From Deltaproteobacteria bacterium (GTDB lineage Bacteria > Myxococcota_A > UBA796 > SXON01), in NCBI GenBank assembly GCA_947490345.1, contig CANLGL010000006.1, forward strand, positions 62,001 through 126,000: a DNA stretch of 64,000 nucleotides. Direction: 5' to 3'. Of this stretch, positions 8,735-19,465 are shown piece after piece. Under the pieces are notes generated by a model, which was given only the letters and a program-made list of their open reading frames with translations, was not told the origin of the DNA and did no database searches. Numbering within the stretch: the first letter of the stretch is position 1; each line of letters opens with the position of its first letter. The translations under genes and the position numbers were made by a program.

Positions 8735-9388
8735 ATGTCCTTCGTCTTCGCCCTCATCCTCGCCTGCGTCTCTCAGGAAGAATTCCAGACCCTGCAGGAG
8801 GAGAACGCCCGCCTCGTCGCCCGCGTCACCCGGCTGGACGCCATCGTCGACAAAGAACGCGCGACGGTTCGTGAACTCAAGGAGGACCTCAAGCCCCTGG
8901 TCGACAAGGGGCTCTTGACCGTAGAGGTCGAGAACGGCCGCGTGACCCTGGGACTCAAGAGCGACGTGCTCTTCCAGAAAGGCAGCGCCGAGCTCTCCGC
9001 GGACGGGAAGGACGCGCTGCAACAGCTGGCCCGCGCCCTGTCGCGCCGTTCACCCGACCGGGACTTCCAGGTCGAGGGGCACACCGACAACGACCCCATC
9101 AACACCCCCCAGTTTCCCAACAACTGGTACCTCGGCGCCGCCCGCGGCATCGTCGTGACCGAGGCGATGATCGCCGCCGGGTTCCCGCGCACCAAACTCT
9201 CGGCGGCCAGCTTCGGCGACACCCACCCCAAGGCGGACAACAACTCGGCCGGCGGCCAGGCGCAGAACCGCCGGATCGAGGTCGTGCTGGTGCCGGACGT
9301 GTCCGACATCTACAAGCGCCTCGAAAAGGGCGACGGGCCGGGAAAGAAGGGCGGCGGGAAGAAGAAAGGGAAGAAGAAGCAGGAGTAG
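8735..9388 (+). CDS. OmpA-domain lipoprotein with N-terminal coiled coil
   Basis: The 217-residue protein starts with a short lipoprotein signal (MSFVFALILAC). A coiled coil follows (LQEENARLVARVTRLDAIVDKE), then an OmpA/MotB peptidoglycan-binding domain from about residue 75 to 190. Typical motifs are VLFQKGSAELSADG, VEGHTDNDPI and GQAQNRRIEVVLVP. The C-terminal tail is almost entirely Lys/Gly/Glu. It probably tethers the outer membrane to peptidoglycan. The 346 bases upstream hold the repeat element at 8343-8706. Its stop is 3 bases from the convergent feoB stop. Confidence 0.85.
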   Translation: MSFVFALILACVSQEEFQTLQEENARLVARVTRLDAIVDKERATVRELKEDLKPLVDKGLLTVEVENGRVTLGLKSDVLFQKGSAELSADGKDALQQLARALSRRSPDRDFQVEGHTDNDPINTPQFPNNWYLGAARGIVVTEAMIAAGFPRTKLSAASFGDTHPKADNNSAGGQAQNRRIEVVLVPDVSDIYKRLEKGDGPGKKGGGKKKGKKKQE

Positions 9389-9391
9389 CGG

Positions 9392-11514
<2,123 letters not shown>

Positions 11515-11518
<4 letters not shown>

Positions 11519-11808
11519 GAACCTGGGGGAGAAGTGGCGCCGCCGGGGAGGAGGGAAAAGTTGGCCGCAGCGGCGACCGCCCCGGTCTGGACCACCACCA
11601 GTTCCGCTTCGGCGCGCCGCACGGAGAACCGACAGCCGCGCACCTCCACGTCCAGCGGATCCCCCATCGGGGCCGCCCCGATCAGGCGAACGGAGGTGCC
11701 AGGCAGGAAGCCGAGCTCCAACAGGCGGCGGCGAAATCCGCGCTCACCAGCCAGCGTCTCGATGGTGCCCACCGACCCGTTCGACATCGACGCCAGCGTA
11801 TTCGTCAT
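11515..11808 (-). CDS. feoA: Ferrous iron transport protein A (SH3-like)
   Basis: This 97-residue protein has the FeoA/SH3-like core: GSVGTIETL, RRLLELGFLPGTSVRLIGAAPMGDPLDVEVRG. FeoA is a small cytosolic partner needed for FeoB-dependent Fe(II) uptake. The C-terminal 25 residues are Gly/Ala/Pro-rich and unlike the core. Translation starts at the ATG at 11808 with an AGGG 8 bases before it. The last 4 bases overlap feoB. A palindrome in the short upstream gap is a plausible metal-dependent operator. Confidence 0.9.
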
Positions 11809-11823
11809 GACCGGACCCTACCC

Positions 11824-11846
11824 ATATTGAGAACGAACGTCAATAT
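11824..11846. promoter_or_regulatory. Palindromic operator candidate upstream of feoAB
   Basis: Perfect inverted repeat ATATTGA / TCAATAT with a 9-base spacer, in the 73-base gap between divergent feoA and the RNA methyltransferase gene. On the minus strand it contains TTGACG, followed after 17 bases by TAGGGT, so it would cover a feoAB promoter. A metal-responsive repressor (Fur, DtxR or MntR class) is a natural candidate, but the half-site matches no canonical consensus that I know. Confidence 0.45.
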
Positions 11847-11881
11847 CAGTTTTGCGCGAGCGCGCGCGCTACGTTCGGCCC

Positions 11882-13399
11882 ATGGCACACAAGCGCACGA
11901 TGCGACCTCCCGTGGAGGTCGAGATCGACGGACTCGACGAGGACGGCATCGGCACCGGGTTGGACGACAAGCAACGACGGTGGACGATTCGTGGCGCCCT
12001 TCCCGGAGGGCGCGTCCTGGCTGGCGGGCGCCCCAACGGCGGCGCGCTCCTCGGTGAGCTTCGCCCCCCCGTGGACGCCATCGGCGCACAGTGCCCGCAG
12101 TTCGGAATCTGCGGGGGCTGCCTCTACCAGCCGCTGCCGCCGGCCTCACAGCGGCAGGCGCGCATGGATGCGCTCACGACGCTCCTGGCCCCGCTCGGCG
12201 TGGGCGACCCGACGATGCGCGCGACGCCGGGCAACGGCTATGGCTACCGCAACCGCCTGGAGCTGAGCTTCGGCGTCGAGCGCTACCTCAGTCGCGATGA
12301 GCAGGCCGCGGAGAAGGCGGCGAGGGCAGCGCGGAAGGAAGAGCTGGCGGCCGCGCTCGTGCCTGGAGCGGACGCGGCGCCCGACGGCGACCCCGCACGC
12401 CCGGCGAGCGCGACGGCAGCACCGGTCCCCTCCCCCCGCTTCCTCGGCTTCCACGGCCCCGGACGCTTCGATCGCATCGTCGACGTGGCGCACTGCGCGA
12501 TCGCCGCACCGGAGCTCAACGTCGTCCTGGAGCGGGTGCGCGCCGACGTGCTCGGCTCTCCCTTCGCCGCCTGGAATCCCCGCGCCCAGACCGGGTTCTG
12601 GCGGCATCTCGGGCTCCGTGGCGGGGCCAGCGGCGTGCTGATCCTGCTCTACACCGCCGTGGCCAACCCCGAAACCGAGGCCTGGCTCCGCGAACACGCG
12701 CCACACTGGGGTGCCCGCGGCGTACTCTGGTACACGACCAACCGCGTGAGCGACGCGGCCACCGGCGACCTGAAAGAGGTCCTCTCCGGTGAAGCGACCC
12801 TCGATGTCTCCCTCGGCGGTGTCCCGATGACGCTGTCCCCGCTGGCCTTCTTCCAGGTCAACCCGACCGGCGCCGAGGTGCTGCTGGACGTGATCGCCGA
12901 GGCCCTCGGGAAGGGCGGGCTCCTGCTCGACCTGTACTGCGGGGTCGGTGCGCTGGGGCTTGCTCTGCACAGGAACTTCGAGACCATCGCTGGCGTGGAC
13001 CTCGTCGCCGAGGGCATCGCCGAGGCTCGGCGTAACGCAGAGACGCTTGGCGTGCGCGCCGACTATCGCGCCGGTCGCGCTGAGCTGGTGTTGCCCGAGC
13101 TGCTCCGGGACTACGGCGCCGCCGCCACCACGGAGCGGCGCCTCGCGGTGCTGGTGGACCCCCCACGCGCGGGACTGCATCCCGACGCCCTCTCCCTCTT
13201 GTGCACCGTCCCTGCCCACGTCCTGGTGTATGTCGCCTGCCGTCCGACCAGCCTGCTCCGCGACGGGCTGGCGCTCGTCGCCGCGGGGTGGCGCTGCACG
13301 TCCTGGTCCGCGGTCGACCTCTTCCCGCACACCTCGCACGTCGAGGTCGTCGCGCGTTTTGTGCGTCCGCCGGCTACCTTGGCGGCGGAGACAGCCTGA
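11882..13399 (+). CDS. RlmD/TrmA-family RNA m5U methyltransferase, Fe-S type
   Basis: The 505-residue protein (ATG at 11882) methylates uridine at C5 in tRNA or 23S rRNA. A short TRAM-like N-terminus is followed by the 4Fe-4S ligands C71, C77 and C80 (CPQFGICGGC) with C205 as a likely fourth ligand. The SAM motif is LLDLYCGVGALGL, the conserved VDPPRAGLH is present, and the nucleophile lies in YVACRPTSLLRD (C453). Residues about 138-185 are an Ala/Pro/charged insertion absent from typical members. Which uridine is the target cannot be decided from sequence. The stop overlaps the next gene's start by one base (TGATG). Confidence 0.88.
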   Translation: MAHKRTMRPPVEVEIDGLDEDGIGTGLDDKQRRWTIRGALPGGRVLAGGRPNGGALLGELRPPVDAIGAQCPQFGICGGCLYQPLPPASQRQARMDALTTLLAPLGVGDPTMRATPGNGYGYRNRLELSFGVERYLSRDEQAAEKAARAARKEELAAALVPGADAAPDGDPARPASATAAPVPSPRFLGFHGPGRFDRIVDVAHCAIAAPELNVVLERVRADVLGSPFAAWNPRAQTGFWRHLGLRGGASGVLILLYTAVANPETEAWLREHAPHWGARGVLWYTTNRVSDAATGDLKEVLSGEATLDVSLGGVPMTLSPLAFFQVNPTGAEVLLDVIAEALGKGGLLLDLYCGVGALGLALHRNFETIAGVDLVAEGIAEARRNAETLGVRADYRAGRAELVLPELLRDYGAAATTERRLAVLVDPPRAGLHPDALSLLCTVPAHVLVYVACRPTSLLRDGLALVAAGWRCTSWSAVDLFPHTSHVEVVARFVRPPATLAAETA

Positions 13400-14445
13400 T
13401 GAAGTCGATCGTGGTCCTCGCCCTGTTCCTGGCCGCCTGCGAAACCAGCACCACCGACAAGGTTGGCGGGGTCGACACCAGCGAGGTGTCGTGCGACCGC
13501 ATCCACGGCGCGCGCGGGATTTTGATGATTGACGGCGACCTCACCCACTTTCCGACCGAGCAGCCCGACCCGATGGTGGCCACCACCAGCGTGGCCGGCC
13601 CGCTCGCTGACGGCACCTTCGTCGCGATCGCTGGCGGCGAGCTCTTGACCAGCGCCGACAGTGGCTGCAACTGGGAGGAGCCGGGCAGCCGGTTGCCCGG
13701 CGCTGGAGCGTGGGACCTCGTGGCCGCCGGCGACCTGGTCTACGCCTTCGATCGCGCCAGCAGCAGCACCGCGACCAGCACCGACGGCGCGCTGTCCTGG
13801 TCCGCGACCGAAAGCGGGGAGCCGTTCTTGGGTGAGGTGACATTCGACGCTGCCGTGGCCGGCACCCTCCGCGGCGTGCAACCGCGCGGCGTCGTCACCT
13901 CCACCGACTTCGGCGCCACCTGGACGCCCAACGCCACCCCGCCCCCGTTCCCGCTCACCGCGGGCGCGGTCTACGGCGGGGACCTCGCCGTGGTGGTCGC
14001 GACTCATTCTGGCGGGGTGCTGCTCAGCAACACCGGTGGTACCGCGTGGGAGGAGATTGGCATCCAGCTCTTCGCCGACGGCTTCGTCGGCCACCGCGTC
14101 ATCTTCTCGACCGACTCGGCCACCACCATCTGGGTGGCGGGCCTCGAAGACGGCGACACGACCGCCATCTACCGCACCATCGACGGCGGCGGGCGCTGGG
14201 ACGAGGTGATGACCAGCAAGGGCTACGATCTCGACGAGGACGCGCCGATCTGGGCGGTGCCCGACCAGGCCAACGGGGCGATCAGCGCCTGGGGGTCAAC
14301 CCAGGACAACTACGGCATCAACGTGTACGAGATCACGGCCGGAGAGAACGTCCACACCACGCACACCTCGGCCTACTACAACGTCCACGACGTGGTCGTA
14401 CGCGACGATGGAAGCTTGCTCGTGGCGGTGGATGGGTTGAAGTAG
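13399..14445 (+). CDS. BNR/Asp-box beta-propeller lipoprotein
   Basis: The predicted lipoprotein is 348 residues long with signal MKSIVVLALFLAAC. Repeats of the form LLTSADSGCNWEE, TSTDGALSWSAT, TSTDFGATWTPN, LLSNTGGTAWEE and RTIDGGGRWDEV are BNR/Asp-box turns of a sialidase- or VPS10-like propeller. No catalytic residues of sialidases were recognised. A binding or surface role is likely. It overlaps the methyltransferase gene by one base, so translation is probably coupled although the products look unrelated. Confidence 0.75.
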   Translation: MKSIVVLALFLAACETSTTDKVGGVDTSEVSCDRIHGARGILMIDGDLTHFPTEQPDPMVATTSVAGPLADGTFVAIAGGELLTSADSGCNWEEPGSRLPGAGAWDLVAAGDLVYAFDRASSSTATSTDGALSWSATESGEPFLGEVTFDAAVAGTLRGVQPRGVVTSTDFGATWTPNATPPPFPLTAGAVYGGDLAVVVATHSGGVLLSNTGGTAWEEIGIQLFADGFVGHRVIFSTDSATTIWVAGLEDGDTTAIYRTIDGGGRWDEVMTSKGYDLDEDAPIWAVPDQANGAISAWGSTQDNYGINVYEITAGENVHTTHTSAYYNVHDVVVRDDGSLLVAVDGLK

Positions 14446-14450
14446 GGACG

Positions 14451-15404
14451 CTACCCCGCCGCCGGCCCGCCCAGGTCCAGCCGCACGGACTCCCCCTCTG
14501 CCACCTCGACGGAGCGGCTCTCCACACCGCCGCCGATGCGTACCTCCACATCGTGATCGCCGGTGGGGAGAGTGAACAGCCCGGAGCCTTGCACGAAGCC
14601 CCGGGGCCCGCCATCAATCCACACGTCGGCGTCGTGCTCAACCACGAGCTCAAGCACCCCGAAGCCGGGCGCGACCGCGACCATTTCCCCGGCCTCGGTC
14701 CCGACTTCCTGAAGCTCGACGGCGTCCGGCGACCCAAGCAGGTAGTCCTCGAACAACCCGGTGAGCCCAGCGAGAAGACCAGATGCCGAGGCGACGGGTC
14801 GGTTCTCGCGATTCGCGGCGCCGGTGGAGGGCCTCGAACTCACGCCCGGACCGGCAGCGATCACGTCGCGCAGCAGGATGCCGCCGCCCAACGCCGCCGT
14901 CAGCACGCCGGTCAGCCCCAGCGCCAAGGGCACCTGCCCGGCCAGGCGCGGCCGACGCCTCGGGGCTGGCGCCGCGACGATCGCCCCCGCCATCGGCATG
15001 ACCCGCCGCGGCATGGGGAGGGTGCGGACGATCCCCATCCGTGCCCCGGGGTCTGCCGCCGGCTCGGCGCCTTCATCAGGAGCTTCGAGCGCTGGCATGT
15101 CGGCCAAGGCCTCTGCGACCGGGCCATCCACGACATCAAAAAAATCCAGTCGGGGATCGTCGGGCTCAAAGTAGGACACGACGTCGCGAAGGCCCGGACC
15201 TTTCGCCGGTACATTCAACAACCCATCGCTGGACCGCGGGCGACTCGCGTCAAGAAACGCGGCAATGGCCTCTGGCACGAGGCCAGAGGCCACCGGCGCG
15301 TCCAACGGCACGAGCCACTGCCGCGCCGGCGCCCCCACGAGCCCACGGCTTTGCCTCCCGAGCGGGCTCGGAGTGCGCGGCAACGTGAGCTCGTGGTGCC
15401 CCAC
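14451..15404 (-). CDS. Membrane protein with C-terminal PEGA-like domain
   Basis: The product is 317 residues from a GTG at 15404. Residues 1-150 are probably cytosolic and rich in Pro, Ala and acidic residues. One membrane helix lies at about 154-178 (LALGLTGVLTAALGGGILL). The last 80 residues are a small beta domain (ADVWIDGGPRGFVQGSG, GDHDVEVRIGGG) resembling PEGA repeats, which accompany kinases and surface proteins. The start is 4 bases after the SdrD-like gene stop, so they are probably cotranscribed. The function is unknown. Confidence 0.6.
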   Translation of the reverse strand: MGHHELTLPRTPSPLGRQSRGLVGAPARQWLVPLDAPVASGLVPEAIAAFLDASRPRSSDGLLNVPAKGPGLRDVVSYFEPDDPRLDFFDVVDGPVAEALADMPALEAPDEGAEPAADPGARMGIVRTLPMPRRVMPMAGAIVAAPAPRRRPRLAGQVPLALGLTGVLTAALGGGILLRDVIAAGPGVSSRPSTGAANRENRPVASASGLLAGLTGLFEDYLLGSPDAVELQEVGTEAGEMVAVAPGFGVLELVVEHDADVWIDGGPRGFVQGSGLFTLPTGDHDVEVRIGGGVESRSVEVAEGESVRLDLGGPAAG

Positions 15405-15407
15405 CGC

Positions 15408-17240
15408 TTAGAAGACCGGCGTGCCGGCGTCCACCGGCACGTACTGCACGGCGTCGCCGCTGTTGAAGCTCTCCAGAAGCTCCTGCATCGCCACCACCTC
15501 GGCGTCCGAGCCCGTGTTCCAGGTGTCGATTGCTTCGCCGATCAGGTCGCCGGCGACGGCGATGCTCCCGTCCGGCATCACGATGCCGGCATCATCGCCA
15601 CCGACGCGGTGCTGCACGTTGAAGATGAACGCCAGGAGCTGCTGCGCGAGCTGCTCCTCGTGGGTGCCTTGGCCATTGTTTTCCGTGAGGAACTCGGAGA
15701 CTTCAGCCTGGAACGTGCCACAGTCGGCACCGGTATTTTCGGTGCAGATGGCGGTCCCGTTGGCGAAGAACCCGTCGAACGGGGTGTCGGTTTGGTCCGC
15801 GTAGTAGGCGTCGGTGGAGTAGGGGTCCAGCGCGTTCACGATGTCGATGTTGGCCTGGGTGAGCTCCGCCAGCCCGTTGACGTTGTGCCAGTAGCCCTTG
15901 GTGCCGAAGTCCGCGAGGGCAAAGCGGATGTTGGTGTAGTCGGCGGCGAGCGACGACCCGGTCATCGTCGCGCCGGAGAGCGTGGAAACGATGGTGTCGG
16001 AAACGCTCGACGCCCCGGTGGCGGTCCACTCGCCGGACAGCTCCACGCCTTCGGTCACGGTGTAGCTGCCAGGGAGCAGGTCGTCCCAGGAGGTGCAGCC
16101 CGTCGCGTCGGTGTACTGGGTGCTGTCTACCGTGCCGCCGAGCACATCCGTGCCGGTGAGGATGAACTGCCAGCCTTCAACGAGCGACTCCCCGATATCT
16201 TCCACGCCATTCCCGTTGCGATCGAACACCTTGCAGGCGTCGAAGCTGCCGAGGCCGACGTTGCCGTACACCACGCTGTGGGTCTCTCCAGAGGTGCCCG
16301 CCACGGTCACGTTCACGGTCGCCGACGCGTTGGGGTAGCTGCTGCTCACCGCGCCGTCCAGGTAGGCGACGGTCTGGTCGGTGCCGCTCGGGGTGGCCTC
16401 GACGAAGCTGTAGACCCCCGCCGCGTACGCCGTGAGCGTGGCCGCGGTGTACAAGGTGTTGGTGACGCCGAGGGTGTCGGTCGCGTCAACCGACCAGCCG
16501 GTCACGCTCCCTTCAGAGATGTCCTGCGCGCCATTCATGTTGGCGTCGTGGAACTTGGCGACCGAGATCAAGGGCGCGGTGAAGGTCTTGCCCTTGTATT
16601 TGACCTTGTAGTTGTCCGTCTTGGATTGGGAGTTCACGAAGCCGTGGTAGTTGCCGGCGGTGTAGGCCTCCCCATTGACGTTGCAGGTTCCGCTCGACGG
16701 GCAAGCTGCCGTGCTGCCGGTGTAGCTGCTGGTAGGGGTCATCCACACCTTGTAAACGCCACCCAGGTTCGGCGTGTCGTCGTAGGGGAAGAGCTGCACG
16801 GTCTTCGCGCCCTCCTCCGCATGATCGACGTCAGTGCCCGAGCTGTGCAAGCAGGCGGTGCCCACCCAGACACCCCGCGATTTGACGTAGTTGGTACCAG
16901 CATAAACGGTGTCGATCACTCCGGCCGCGTTCACGTGCACCTTGCGGCACCTGATGTTGTCGGAGGAGAGCAGGTCCTTCCCGCTCGGGTCCGTCACCTG
17001 GTAGTAGTAGTCGCCCTCCGGGAGGCCGGCAGCGCTGACCGGCGCGTTGGGACCAGGACCGCCGTCGAGGTACACGTCGGTCTTGTTCTCGTAGTGCACG
17101 TTCTCGTTCACCACCGAGCCGTCCACGGTCGTCGTGAAGATCGCACCGGAGAGGTTTGCCGCGAAAGCTGCGAGCGGCAGCCCTAGGGCGGCCACGGTGA
17201 CAAGACCAGGAACCAGGAACCGACGGGTGACGATAGCCAT
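15408..17240 (-). CDS. SdrD-B-like repeat surface protein
   Basis: GGAG 6 bases before the ATG at 17240 sets the start and gives 610 residues. A signal peptide (FLVPGLVTVAALGLPLAAFA) leads into beta-sandwich repeats with the SdrD B-type calcium-loop pattern: FHDANMNGAQDISEG at about 230 and FDRNGNGVEDIGESLVEGW at about 340. Prealbumin-like strands (GVYSFVEATPSG, GSYTVTEGVELSGEW) follow. The C-terminal 170 residues begin GTKGYWHNVNGL, like the GYWKNHPE-type modules of other bacterial cell-surface proteins. No LPXTG or MYXO-type anchor is visible, so it may be released. It heads an operon with the PEGA-like membrane protein. Confidence 0.75.
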   Translation of the reverse strand: MAIVTRRFLVPGLVTVAALGLPLAAFAANLSGAIFTTTVDGSVVNENVHYENKTDVYLDGGPGPNAPVSAAGLPEGDYYYQVTDPSGKDLLSSDNIRCRKVHVNAAGVIDTVYAGTNYVKSRGVWVGTACLHSSGTDVDHAEEGAKTVQLFPYDDTPNLGGVYKVWMTPTSSYTGSTAACPSSGTCNVNGEAYTAGNYHGFVNSQSKTDNYKVKYKGKTFTAPLISVAKFHDANMNGAQDISEGSVTGWSVDATDTLGVTNTLYTAATLTAYAAGVYSFVEATPSGTDQTVAYLDGAVSSSYPNASATVNVTVAGTSGETHSVVYGNVGLGSFDACKVFDRNGNGVEDIGESLVEGWQFILTGTDVLGGTVDSTQYTDATGCTSWDDLLPGSYTVTEGVELSGEWTATGASSVSDTIVSTLSGATMTGSSLAADYTNIRFALADFGTKGYWHNVNGLAELTQANIDIVNALDPYSTDAYYADQTDTPFDGFFANGTAICTENTGADCGTFQAEVSEFLTENNGQGTHEEQLAQQLLAFIFNVQHRVGGDDAGIVMPDGSIAVAGDLIGEAIDTWNTGSDAEVVAMQELLESFNSGDAVQYVPVDAGTPVF

Positions 17241-17306
17241 GATGGACTCCAAGAGAGGGGGGGAGGAGTGAACCCGCTGCCGGTTGGCACCAAGTCGGTA
17301 TCGGTA

Positions 17307-17318
17307 CGGAGCGCTCCG
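17307..17318. promoter_or_regulatory. 12-bp palindrome upstream of the SdrD-like gene
   Basis: CGGAGCGCTCCG is a perfect palindrome 67 bases upstream of the SdrD-like start. It sits where an operator could act, but no regulator is linked to it here. Confidence 0.3.
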
Positions 17319-17346
17319 ACCGGTGGTCACCAGGATCAGGCAAATC

Positions 17347-17365
17347 GCCGCACATGACGTGCGGC
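17347..17365. promoter_or_regulatory. 7-5-7 hairpin upstream of the SdrD-like gene
   Basis: GCCGCAC / GTGCGGC are perfect arms around ATGAC in the gene-free stretch 17241-17454, which is AT-richer than its surroundings. The adjacent GTCGCAAATC also occurs in the nested repeat element at 57.7-57.9 kb. An operator, RNA hairpin or repeat remnant are all possible. Confidence 0.35.
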
Positions 17366-17454
17366 AAAACGTCGCAAATCAGACTTGTTTTCGTTTTTTT
17401 GAGTAAATGCCCCCATCGGCGATTAGCGACCATGGAAGGGCAGAACTTGACGCG

Positions 17455-17667
17455 TCAATAGAGGGCCGGGACGACCTGGGACCCTACTCCCCCGGCGCTC
17501 CCGTCCGCCTGGGCCAGCGCCATGTCGGCGATCGCTCTGGCCATCCGGCCGTTGCCATCCTCGAAGGGGTGGATGGTCAGAAACCAGAAGTGGGCGACGC
17601 CCGCCCGGAGCAACGGGTCGATCGCGACCGGTTCGTTGAACCAACCCACCAGCGCATCCATCGATTC
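17455..17667 (-). pseudogene. Fic-domain remnant
   Basis: About 70 codons read ESMDALVGWFNEP...HFWFLTIHPFEDGNGRMARAIADMAL. This contains the complete Fic active-site motif HPFxxGNGRxxR, with the His that catalyses AMP transfer in Fic enzymes. Full-length relatives are about 350 residues. Here the N-terminal part is absent because the frame runs into ctaB, and the C-terminal winged helix is lost after a stop at 17455. Bases below the stop still look weakly coding (KFCPSM against the family's RFYSMS). It is a relic, probably from an insertion or deletion next to ctaB. Confidence 0.6.
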
Positions 17668-18532
17668 ACCGCAACCCCGCCACCACCTGATCCCCCAACA
17701 TCGCCCCGAACACGACGAACAAGTAGGTGATCGACACCCGGAAAACCTGGTAGTCGACATCGGGTTTATTCGCGTAGATCGAGCGTAAGACCCACACCGC
17801 GAACCACGCGCCGGCCACGAGGGCAGCCGCGCCGTAGTACCAGCTCGCCAACCCCAGCACCGACGGCAAAACCGAAAACGCCGCGAGGATCACCGCGTAC
17901 ACCAGCGACTGCCGCCGCGTGCTGGCGTCGCCGACGACGTTGGGCATCATCGGAAAACCAGCGTTGGCGTAGTCTTCTTTGCGGAAGATCGCGATGGCCC
18001 AGAAGTGGGGTGGCGTCCACAAGAAGATGATGCCGAAGAGGATCCAGCTGGCCCAGGTCAGCTGACCAGTCAAGGCGGCTTCCGCGATGAGCGGCGCCGT
18101 CGCGCCCGCGGCACCGCCGATGACGATGTTCTGCGGTGTTCGTGGCTTGAGCCACGCGGTGTAGACGACGACGTAGAAGACAATCGTCCCGAGCCCGACC
18201 ATCGCCGCGAAGAAGCTGCCGACCCACCAAAGAAACGCCGTCGAGACAACGGTCAGCACCAAGCCGAGGATCAGCGCGTGCTGCGGCTGGACCGAGGCCG
18301 CCGGCAACGGGCGACTCCGGGTACGCGCCATCTGCGCGTCGGTGTCCCGTTCGTACCAGGCGTTGAGCGTCGAGGACGCCGCGCCGGCGAGCGCGGTCCC
18401 GAACAGGACCAGGGCCGCCTTGGTGACCGTGGTGCCGCCGACCCACCCGAAAATGGGGAGCCCAGTGAACAACACCAGGAGCAGCACCTTCGGCCGCGTC
18501 ATCTCCCACCACATGCGCAGCTGCTGGATCAT
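17666..18532 (-). CDS. ctaB: Protoheme IX farnesyltransferase (heme O synthase)
   Basis: The 288-residue UbiA-family membrane enzyme adds a farnesyl group to heme b to make heme O for cytochrome oxidases. Motifs: RPKVLLLVLFTGLP at the first helix, the prenyl-diphosphate site NAWYERDTDAQMARTRSRPLP, and the second loop KEDYANAGFPMMPNV. About eight membrane segments are visible, and the length matches the family. The start overlaps the ctaA stop (ATGA), so heme O and heme A synthesis are coupled. No oxidase subunit gene lies in the window. Confidence 0.93.
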   Translation of the reverse strand: MIQQLRMWWEMTRPKVLLLVLFTGLPIFGWVGGTTVTKAALVLFGTALAGAASSTLNAWYERDTDAQMARTRSRPLPAASVQPQHALILGLVLTVVSTAFLWWVGSFFAAMVGLGTIVFYVVVYTAWLKPRTPQNIVIGGAAGATAPLIAEAALTGQLTWASWILFGIIFLWTPPHFWAIAIFRKEDYANAGFPMMPNVVGDASTRRQSLVYAVILAAFSVLPSVLGLASWYYGAAALVAGAWFAVWVLRSIYANKPDVDYQVFRVSITYLFVVFGAMLGDQVVAGLR

Positions 18533-19377
18533 CGAGCGTGCATCCACGACAGGGTCGCGACGAGCGCGTGCGCTGTGGCCGCGTGAGCAATCCGGACCGC
18601 GACCGGCATGTCGACAAGTACGGTCGCGACGCCGAGGGCCACCTGGACGAGCACCAAGCCCAGCACCACCATGGCTGCCTTGGATCGCCCCCCCAGCCAC
18701 ACCCACCCCACCGCCGCCGCGAGGACCGTGTACGCCCCCAAGCGATGGAGCAAGTGGAGGCCCACGACGCCATCGAGGCGCGGGAACCAGACCCCGTCGT
18801 AGCAGGCGGGCCACTCCGTGCAGGCCAGGCGCGCCTCGTTGCTGGAGACCAGCCCTCCCAAGGCCATCTGCACCACCACCGCCGCCGCCACTGCGGTGGC
18901 CGCGCCGCGCGCCGCGCCCAAGTCCACGCGTGGCGAGCCCCGCAGGCGCACCGCCAGGACGATCAACAGCGCCATGAATGCGTTGCCGAACAACAGGTGC
19001 AGGGTCACGCTCCAAAACGCAAGACCCAACAGCACGGTCAGCCCACCGAGCACGATCTGCGCGGCCAGCACCCCCGCCGCGACGAGCACGATGGCGCCGT
19101 GCTTGCGGCGACGCCCCGGCTCGGCGAGCACGGCGACACCGAGCCCCAGGAACCCCAAGGAAATCGTCCCGGCGAGCACCCGATGCCCCCACTCCAAGAA
19201 AACCTGGAAGTTGAACACCGGAACCAGCTCCCCAAAACACAGTGGCCAGTCCGGACACGACAGCCCCGCCTCGTGCACCCGGACCGTGCTACCGAACACC
19301 AGGAGCGCCCACGTCACGACCGCCATCGCGGCAAAACCTGCTCCGAGGCGCTTTTGGACGAGGTCGGAGGCGGGCAC
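18529..19377 (-). CDS. ctaA: Heme A synthase
   Basis: The COX15/CtaA-type membrane protein oxidises heme O to heme A. Eight hydrophobic helices are present, with heme-ligand and catalytic motifs EWGHRVLAG, LHLLFGN, LHLLHRLGAY and HAATAHAL. Cysteine pairs occur in SCPDWPLCFG and CTEWPACYDG, as in bacterial CtaA. A GTG at 19377 gives 282 residues and a natural short N-terminus. An ATG at 19467 would add 30 unusual residues and would share its CATG with the divergent gene's start, so it is less likely. It overlaps ctaB by 4 bases. Confidence 0.9.
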   Translation of the reverse strand: MPASDLVQKRLGAGFAAMAVVTWALLVFGSTVRVHEAGLSCPDWPLCFGELVPVFNFQVFLEWGHRVLAGTISLGFLGLGVAVLAEPGRRRKHGAIVLVAAGVLAAQIVLGGLTVLLGLAFWSVTLHLLFGNAFMALLIVLAVRLRGSPRVDLGAARGAATAVAAAVVVQMALGGLVSSNEARLACTEWPACYDGVWFPRLDGVVGLHLLHRLGAYTVLAAAVGWVWLGGRSKAAMVVLGLVLVQVALGVATVLVDMPVAVRIAHAATAHALVATLSWMHAR

Positions 19378-19465
19378 ACCGGTTCCCAAAGGGCCGGCGC
19401 CGTATGCCTCCGGGGGCCCGCGGGCAAGCTTGGCGCGATAATCCCCGCAGCCGCACCGGACGCCC

